A stretch of DNA of 10,897 bases from an uncultured Oscillospiraceae bacterium (GTDB taxonomy: Bacteria > Bacillota > Clostridia > Oscillospirales > Oscillospiraceae), in NCBI GenBank assembly GCA_934630555.1, contig CAKTXB010000049.1:1-10897 (forward strand), in the 5' to 3' direction. Below, piece after piece: positions 5,609 through 10,897 of this stretch (position 1 is the first letter of the stretch; each line of letters begins with the position of its first letter). The notes under the pieces were generated by a model. It had not been told where the DNA came from, made no database searches, and saw only the letters and a list, made by a program, of their open reading frames with translations. Made by a program: the position numbers and the translations under genes.

Positions 5609-8600
5609 ATGAAAAATCACTTTTTGACCAGAGTCATTAGTTTGGTGCTGACGGTGGCCATGTTCTGCTCCTTGCTGGTTTTGCCAGCAGGTGCGGCAGA
5701 TACAGCGTTTGACGCCAAGCTGACGTTTACCAACACAGATGATACGAAACTGAATGCATCGGGAACGCTTGCAAGCGGTACGATGATTCGTGCAAAGTTG
5801 ATGACAAATGCGGCCGTGGATGTCACGTCTTTTGACCTGACATTTACGATTGACAACACAAAAGCAACAGTTGCCGTAGACACAGAAGACGAACTCGCAA
5901 TCGGCAGCGAAATCAGCGCATTTGCTGGAAATATGACCGGCAACACCCCGGCTGGTACGGATTCGACGGTGACAGTTCTGATCGTTAATTCTGCGACTAC
6001 TAAAGCACGGTCTTGGACGACCACGCAAGCGTTGGCGTATTTTGATATTACGCTGAACGCAAATGTGAAAGTTTCGGAATTGCCGGACATTGTGCAGGTT
6101 GCAAAGAGTGGAACGGTAAATGGCATTGCAGGGCGTCAAACAGAGATCCACAACAACGACGTGGATTATGACGTGACCTACAACGTCTGCCCCTATGTGG
6201 CGGCGGAGCTGGACAGCGCAAAGACAGTATACGACACCACGACCTTTGCGGACTTTAAGGAAATGCTGAAGCTGACGGCCTTTGCGGCGGACGGGTCGGA
6301 AACGACGGCAGACATGGACGGGATGAGCATCTATTTGGTGTTAGATGAGGATCACGTTTTAGAGATGGACAATGATGAAACGCTTGGTGATACAAGCGAG
6401 CACATAACTGGCTACCCGACGCTCCTTATCAGACTGAAGGACGGCACGACGTTTGAGCTGGAGGTGAAGTATGAGCATAATGAGATCGAGTCCATTGCGG
6501 TGACGCCGCCGACCAAGACGGTGTATGAGGCTTACGACCAGTTTGACCCGGCCGGGATGGTCGTGACGGCGACGTACAAGGACGGCGCGACGGCGGTTAT
6601 TGACAACCGTGAGCTTACATACCGCGACTGTGATGCCGGCAAATTGCCGCAGCTGCTGGTAAGCACGACAGAGGTCAAATTTACAGTCGGTACAAACTAT
6701 AACCCAGAAAGTAAAGCCAACGGGTCGGTGACGGTCACGGTCAACAAGCGGAACGTGAAAGCGCCGTCTGTGTATAAAACACTCACCTACACCGGCTTAG
6801 AGCAGGATGCACCGCTTACGACTAGCAGCTATTTTACCAAGAGCGGCACTTGGTCAGCCACGAACGCGGGCACGTACTATGCAGAAGCGAGCCTGAACGA
6901 CAAGGAAAACCTCCAGTGGAAAGATGGAACTCAGGACGACCAGAGGGTTGAGTGGAAAATCAAAATGGCCACGCCGGAGCTTGGCACGGTCAGCTATGAC
7001 ACGAGCAAGGGCGATATTTTTGAAACCACGAGTCTGGAAACGGTCGCGGCAAATCTGACAAAGACGAGCGGGCCGGCGGGCACGTTTGCACTGCAAGGGC
7101 CGCTGGTGGCTGGTACGCGTGCGTATACCTACACGTTTACGCCGGCAGATACGGACAACTATGAAACGGCGACTGGTGAGGTCACGCTGGAGGTTCTGGA
7201 GAACACGGTCACGGCGCTCACGCAGACGGGTACGCTGACGAAAACGACATACGTGTACGGTGATCCATTTGACCCGACCGGTTTGACTGTGACGGCAACG
7301 TTTGCAAACGGCAATACGCAAGGTGTGACGGAGGAGGTCGTCTGGAGCACGCCGACGGTTGGCAGCGACACTGTGACCGGCACGTGGGGCGGCAAGACAG
7401 TCACGGTCACGGGGCTGACGGTGAACAAGAAAACTGTGTCTGTGCCGGTGTCCGGGTCGGTCGTGTATGACGGGCAGGAACACCGCTATAATAGCGTCAT
7501 GACCGGCCTTGGTGAGCTTGGCACGGCCTATACGCTGGCGACGGGCACAGATAAGGCAGCAGTTGTCGGTACGTACTATATGAAGTTCCAGCTGAAAGAC
7601 TCGGATAATTATAAGTGGGCGGGTTCTGACAGTGCAGAAGCGCTTGTCAGTTGGTCGATCACGCAGAGAACCGTGACGGCTCCGACGTTTGAAGGCTTGC
7701 AGCTCAGTTATGAATACGACGGCACGAACGAGCCGACGTTTACGCTAAAGGACGGCACACTGACGATCCCGAAAGAGGAATACGAAGTCACGTATGGCAA
7801 CAACGCAGGGATCGGCACGGCGACGATCACCATTACCGATAAGGCCGGCGGCAACTTTGTTGTGAACGGCAGCGCGACGTATCAGATCACCAAAAAGAAA
7901 GTGACGATCACCGGCGTGACGCTCGCGCCGAAGGTGTATGACGGCAGCCCGAATGCGACGATCACGGGCGTTACGCTGGACGGCGTCATTCCGGGAGAAG
8001 ATGTTCAGGTTACGTACACCGGCGTGCGGGCGTATTTCAACGACCGCGACGTTGACAAGGCAAATTCCGTGACGATCACAGACACGGATAAGTTTGGACT
8101 TTCCGGTTCGGACAAAGACAACTACGAACTCAACCCCAAACAGGGGTGGACTATTCCGGGGCAGAAGATCAGCCCGCGGGAGGTCGCGATCACGACGATC
8201 AGGGTGTCCGACAAGGTGTATGACGGCACGACGAACGCGACGATCAATCCGTACAATGCAACGTTTGACTCCGCGCTGTGCAAGTATGTGGATGGCAGCG
8301 GGAACGAGCAGACGGATACGCTGCAGGTTTCCGGTACGGCGACGTTTGCGGATAAAAATGCAAGCGATGCGGCTAAGACCGTTACGCTCAGCAACATCGC
8401 GCTGACGGGCGACCGCGCCGTGAACTACAAGTTGACGAGCGCGCCCACGACGACGACGGCGTTTATCAGCCGAAAGGATCTGACCCAGTCGGACGCCTAT
8501 AAGACGGCGACGCAGCTGAAAAACGGCCCGGCGTTTGCAGATCCGTACATCTTTAGCCCGAACGGCGAAACCGTGGAAGGCACGTTTACGTACAGCTTTG

Positions 8601-10717
8601 AGGGCAAGACCACGAAGGACGAGATCGTGACGGCGCTGAAGGGCAAGGACGTTGGCAGCTACGATGTCAATTTCAGCTTTGTGCCGACGGATCCCAACTA
8701 CACGGGCAGGGTCAGCGGCAAGCTGGTCGTGAGCGTGAAGGACATTGAGTTCAAGGTGGGCGGCGAGGACGCGACGTTTGCCAATGTGTTTACGGCCAAG
8801 GCGGGCACGCCGACATATGCTGGCCCGTGTTCGACCTGGGAAACCTATTTCACAAAAAACGAAGTGACTGCCACTGTGAATGGGCAATCGGTCCAGGGCA
8901 CGTACACCGTTCGTGTGGACGGCGAAGCGAACAAGACCGGCCTGTCGGCGGGGCAGCATGCCGTGACGCTGGTATTTACGAGCAGCGACGGCAGCAACTA
9001 CAGCAATGTGGAGGTGTTCTCGCAGGCCGGGCCGAACCTGTACATTGCGAAAAAGACCGTGCACATTCCTGCCGGTGCAGCCAGCGGTATTACGGTCCGT
9101 TCGCGGGAATATGACGGCAATACCTGGGCAAATGTGGACATGAGCAAGACCGTGCTGAACGGTGTGTTTGAAGGCGATCACGTTCAGGTGGATTACAGCG
9201 TTGCCAGCTATGACACGGCGGACGCAGGTGAGAACAAGACAGTTACGGTGCAGCCGCAGCTGCCGCAGGACAGCAACTATGTGCTGGCGACTGACAGCCA
9301 GAGCATTTTGCTCAAGGGTGAGATCAGCAAGCTGCAGATCGTAGTGAACGGCATTACCGTACAGAATAAAAAATATGACGGCAGAAAAAATGCGACGCTT
9401 GATACCAGCAGCGCTGCGCTGCATGGCTATGTTCAGACGGAGGGTCCGAAGCTCCAGCTTGTAAGCAGCGGCGCGCAGGCCGAGTTTGTCGACAAGAACG
9501 TTGGAACCGGAAAGGCGGTGACCGTGACCGGACTTACGCTGGCGGGCGATGCCGCAAAGAATTATACGCTGCGGCAGCCGACCGGCCTGACGGCGAACAT
9601 TACGGAAAAGACGCTGACGCTGGGCAACGTGACTGTTGCTCCGAAGGTCTATGACGGCAAGACGGACGCGGTGGTGACGAACGTGTCGCTCGACGGTAAA
9701 GTGGACGGCGACAATGTGCACGCCAAGGCAGACGCAGCCTATACGGATGCCAACGCGTCTGACAGCCCCAAGACGGCCAATGTGACAAACATCCGGCTGG
9801 AAGGCACTGACGCGGAGAACTATGTGCTGAATGCGACCACGACGACAGCTACCGGCACGATCCTGCAGGCAACGCCGAACGGCACGCCGACGTTTGAGAA
9901 GATCACGGCGTCCGGCAAGAAGCTGAATGAGGTGGTCTATGACCTGAGCGGCATTCTGGATGTGGACGGTCAGACGCTGGCCGGTACGCTGACCTGGAAT
10001 GACGGCGGCGACACCGAGGTCAAGGCGAACCAGCGCTACGGCTGGACGTTTAGGCCGGCTGACACCACGAACTATGAAGTGATCTCCGGCGCGGAGGTGC
10101 TGTACCCGGTGAGCACCGGCTACAGCGAGCAGGTGAAGAAGCAGGCCGAGGCGTTCGAGGCCAAGAAGCGCGGCGAGCTGGCGGAGGATGAGAACTCGTT
10201 CCGTGATGTGGACGAGGACGACTACTTCTTTGACGCTGTGCAGTGGGCCGTGGAAAACGACATCACCGGCGGACTGAGCGCGAACCGCTTTGGCCCGGGC
10301 GTGGATTGCAGCCGCGCACAGGTGGCAACGTTCCTGTGGCGTGCCTCCGGCGCACCGGATCCGGAGCGCATGAGCACGAAGCTGGCAGATGTTGCTTCGA
10401 GCGACTACTTCTTTAAGGCTGTTCTGTGGGCCATGGAAGAAGGCGTGACCACGGGTACGGGCGCGGCGACGTTCAGCCCGAACGCAACGGTGACGCGCGC
10501 GCAGGTCGTGACGTTCCTGTATCGTCTGGCCGGCGCGACGAGCGACGGCGTGCATCCGTTCACGGATGTGGCGGCGGACGCGTACTATGCCAAGGCTGTG
10601 GCGTGGGCCTACAGTGAAGGCATCACGACCGGCACGAGCGCGACAACGTTCAGCCCGGATGCGCCCTGCACGCGCGGGCAGATCATCGCGTTCCTGTATC
10701 GCTACTTCAACAAGTGA
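5609..10717 (+). CDS. Giant modular surface protein: cohesin-like module, Ig/MBG/YDG stalk, three SLH domains
   Basis: Protein of 1702 residues. A signal peptide spans residues 1-30 (site GAA-DT). Residues about 34-175 look like a cohesin-fold module. Bacterial Ig-like group 3 modules sit near 292-345 (PTKTVYEAYDQFDPAGMVVT) and 537-603. MBG-like Ig modules cover about 606-765 and 957-1150. Five YDG modules start at the YDG triplets 777, 871, 1168, 1256 and 1348. Related (P/S)xDxxNY motifs appear near 512-518, 1026-1031, 1125-1131 and 1483-1489. A charged spacer (1505-1528) leads into three SLH domains (about 1530-1575, 1592-1642 and 1650-1700). The design is a wall-anchored stalk that holds its N-terminal module away from the cell, as in many large adhesins. 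AAGGGGTGA, 6 bases before the ATG, is a degenerate ribosome binding site overlapping the upstream stop. No catalytic motif was seen. The ligand is unknown. Confidence 0.9.
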   Translation: MKNHFLTRVISLVLTVAMFCSLLVLPAGAADTAFDAKLTFTNTDDTKLNASGTLASGTMIRAKLMTNAAVDVTSFDLTFTIDNTKATVAVDTEDELAIGSEISAFAGNMTGNTPAGTDSTVTVLIVNSATTKARSWTTTQALAYFDITLNANVKVSELPDIVQVAKSGTVNGIAGRQTEIHNNDVDYDVTYNVCPYVAAELDSAKTVYDTTTFADFKEMLKLTAFAADGSETTADMDGMSIYLVLDEDHVLEMDNDETLGDTSEHITGYPTLLIRLKDGTTFELEVKYEHNEIESIAVTPPTKTVYEAYDQFDPAGMVVTATYKDGATAVIDNRELTYRDCDAGKLPQLLVSTTEVKFTVGTNYNPESKANGSVTVTVNKRNVKAPSVYKTLTYTGLEQDAPLTTSSYFTKSGTWSATNAGTYYAEASLNDKENLQWKDGTQDDQRVEWKIKMATPELGTVSYDTSKGDIFETTSLETVAANLTKTSGPAGTFALQGPLVAGTRAYTYTFTPADTDNYETATGEVTLEVLENTVTALTQTGTLTKTTYVYGDPFDPTGLTVTATFANGNTQGVTEEVVWSTPTVGSDTVTGTWGGKTVTVTGLTVNKKTVSVPVSGSVVYDGQEHRYNSVMTGLGELGTAYTLATGTDKAAVVGTYYMKFQLKDSDNYKWAGSDSAEALVSWSITQRTVTAPTFEGLQLSYEYDGTNEPTFTLKDGTLTIPKEEYEVTYGNNAGIGTATITITDKAGGNFVVNGSATYQITKKKVTITGVTLAPKVYDGSPNATITGVTLDGVIPGEDVQVTYTGVRAYFNDRDVDKANSVTITDTDKFGLSGSDKDNYELNPKQGWTIPGQKISPREVAITTIRVSDKVYDGTTNATINPYNATFDSALCKYVDGSGNEQTDTLQVSGTATFADKNASDAAKTVTLSNIALTGDRAVNYKLTSAPTTTTAFISRKDLTQSDAYKTATQLKNGPAFADPYIFSPNGETVEGTFTYSFEGKTTKDEIVTALKGKDVGSYDVNFSFVPTDPNYTGRVSGKLVVSVKDIEFKVGGEDATFANVFTAKAGTPTYAGPCSTWETYFTKNEVTATVNGQSVQGTYTVRVDGEANKTGLSAGQHAVTLVFTSSDGSNYSNVEVFSQAGPNLYIAKKTVHIPAGAASGITVRSREYDGNTWANVDMSKTVLNGVFEGDHVQVDYSVASYDTADAGENKTVTVQPQLPQDSNYVLATDSQSILLKGEISKLQIVVNGITVQNKKYDGRKNATLDTSSAALHGYVQTEGPKLQLVSSGAQAEFVDKNVGTGKAVTVTGLTLAGDAAKNYTLRQPTGLTANITEKTLTLGNVTVAPKVYDGKTDAVVTNVSLDGKVDGDNVHAKADAAYTDANASDSPKTANVTNIRLEGTDAENYVLNATTTTATGTILQATPNGTPTFEKITASGKKLNEVVYDLSGILDVDGQTLAGTLTWNDGGDTEVKANQRYGWTFRPADTTNYEVISGAEVLYPVSTGYSEQVKKQAEAFEAKKRGELAEDENSFRDVDEDDYFFDAVQWAVENDITGGLSANRFGPGVDCSRAQVATFLWRASGAPDPERMSTKLADVASSDYFFKAVLWAMEEGVTTGTGAATFSPNATVTRAQVVTFLYRLAGATSDGVHPFTDVAADAYYAKAVAWAYSEGITTGTSATTFSPDAPCTRGQIIAFLYRYFNK
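5708..6133 (+). other. Cohesin-like N-terminal module of the giant surface protein
   Basis: Residues about 34-175 follow the cohesin strand plan: SGTMIRAKLMTNAAVDVTSF (a G-x-x-I/V strand, then a self-fold strand), DLTFTIDNTKATVAV, an interior strand VTVLIVNSAT and a later LAYFDITLNANV. Cohesins, CBM2/CBM3-type binding modules and related jelly-roll domains share this outline, so the identification is weaker than for the cohesin at 3846-4964. Its DNA is less GC-rich than that of most neighbours, like the dockerin just upstream. If it is a true cohesin, the operon would encode two receptors of different reach for one dockerin protein. Confidence 0.5.
7901..9865 (+). repeat. Five YDG modules within the giant surface protein
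   Basis: Diverged protein repeats of about 70-90 residues begin with a (K/E)(V)YDG turn followed by an N/T-A-T strand, and end in a (D/A)NY(x)L strand. YDG triplets are at residues 777, 871, 1168, 1256 and 1348. Copies 1-2 and 3-5 form two blocks separated by about 200 residues of MBG-like modules. Closing motifs include DNYEL, VNYKL, KNYTL and ENYVL. The copies are diverged at the DNA level. They act as rigid spacer modules in known adhesins. Confidence 0.75.
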
Positions 10718-10726
10718 TCCTGTTAA

Positions 10727-10757
10727 AAACACCCCCGGCCTGCGGCCGGGGGTGTTT
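10727..10757 (+). terminator. Intrinsic terminator of the cohesin-dockerin operon, possibly bidirectional
   Basis: A perfect 14-bp stem (AAACACCCCCGGCC with GGCCGGGGGTGTTT) closes a TGC loop, starting 10 bases after the giant gene's stop codon. On the plus strand the T run is short and lies inside the stem. On the minus strand the stem is followed by five T residues. It could therefore also stop a convergent transcript from beyond the window. Confidence 0.85.
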
Positions 10758-10781
10758 CAGATCGTCAAAAGCCTCGCAGAG

Positions 10782-10801
10782 TTCGCGCCCGCAGGCGCGA
10801 A
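10782..10801 (+). repeat. Palindromic repeat, related to the copies at 1-33 and 119-151
   Basis: TTCGCGCC, a CGCA loop and GGCGCGAA make a perfect 8-bp stem, followed by A residues. The sequence matches the 16-33 and 134-152 palindromes apart from a matched A-to-G/T-to-C change in the stem and one extra loop base. The paired change keeps the stem intact. It lies outside genes, just past the operon terminator. Confidence 0.6.
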
Positions 10802-10812
10802 AAAATTCCGGA

Positions 10813-10897
10813 TCATGTTTGGCGGCGGCGTGTACGTCGCTGAAAATACTTTACGTCATGCAAGTTGCGTGAGCCTCCAAGAGCACAAGCTATGCGC
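10813..10897 (-). other. Window tail: no convincing gene; short minus-strand open frame entering from outside
   Basis: This tail shows no recognisable gene. On the minus strand an open frame enters from beyond the window edge and stops at 10813, with the C-terminal residues KYFQRRTRRRQT. The terminator at 10727-10757 works better on the minus strand, which would fit a convergent gene ending here. The frame is too short to judge and may be chance. Confidence 0.15.

Noticed and set aside
7745..10732. A 995-codon open frame on the minus strand opposite the giant surface protein
   Set aside because: It is a mirror of the plus-strand gene: GC-rich third positions and Thr/Ala/Asp-rich coding keep the opposite strand open. 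Its translation is Arg/His-rich with no signal peptide or known domain, and the plus-strand protein has clear SLH and Ig-like modules.
10782..10806. Palindrome at 10782-10801 as a terminator
   Set aside because: It is followed by A residues rather than T on the plus strand, and on the minus strand the T run precedes the stem. It fits a repeat better than a terminator.

Overview
The window looks like chromosomal DNA from a Gram-positive Clostridia bacterium, most likely a gut Oscillospiraceae/Ruminococcaceae-type Firmicute. The evidence is strong AGGAGG-type ribosome binding sites, two near-consensus sigma-A promoters with 17-bp spacers, secreted proteins carrying S-layer homology (SLH) triplets, and cohesin and dockerin modules. 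No rRNA, tRNA, CRISPR array or insertion sequence was seen.

Layout. Positions 1-183 are non-coding and hold palindromic hairpin repeats plus an intrinsic terminator read on the minus strand. Two genes on the minus strand share one transcription unit: a secreted HExxH zinc metallopeptidase resembling family M30 (3649 to 1523) and, 22 bp further on, a GT4-type glycosyltransferase (1500 to 184). A 196-bp divergent intergenic region (3650-3845) holds back-to-back promoters, with three AAAT motifs at exact 10-bp spacing between them. Three genes on the plus strand form a tight operon: a cohesin-SLH protein (3846-4964), a small secreted dockerin protein (4961-5602, overlapping by ATGA) and a 1702-residue modular surface protein (5609-10717). 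A 14-bp-stem terminator follows at 10727-10757. The last 140 bases hold another copy of the palindromic repeat and no convincing gene.

How it may work. The plus-strand operon is the most interesting part. It appears to encode a small, self-contained cell-surface cohesin-dockerin system with no enzyme. The first protein has a cohesin tied to the wall by three SLH domains. The second has a beta-rich module fused to a dockerin. The third has an N-terminal cohesin-like module, a long stalk of Ig-like, MBG-like and YDG repeats, and a second SLH triplet. The simplest model is that the secreted dockerin protein docks onto one or both wall-anchored cohesins, perhaps bridging the short anchor and the long stalk. 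The pairing is inferred from domain content and gene order and is not shown by the sequence. The divergent peptidase and glycosyltransferase may share regulation with this operon or act on the same surface layer.
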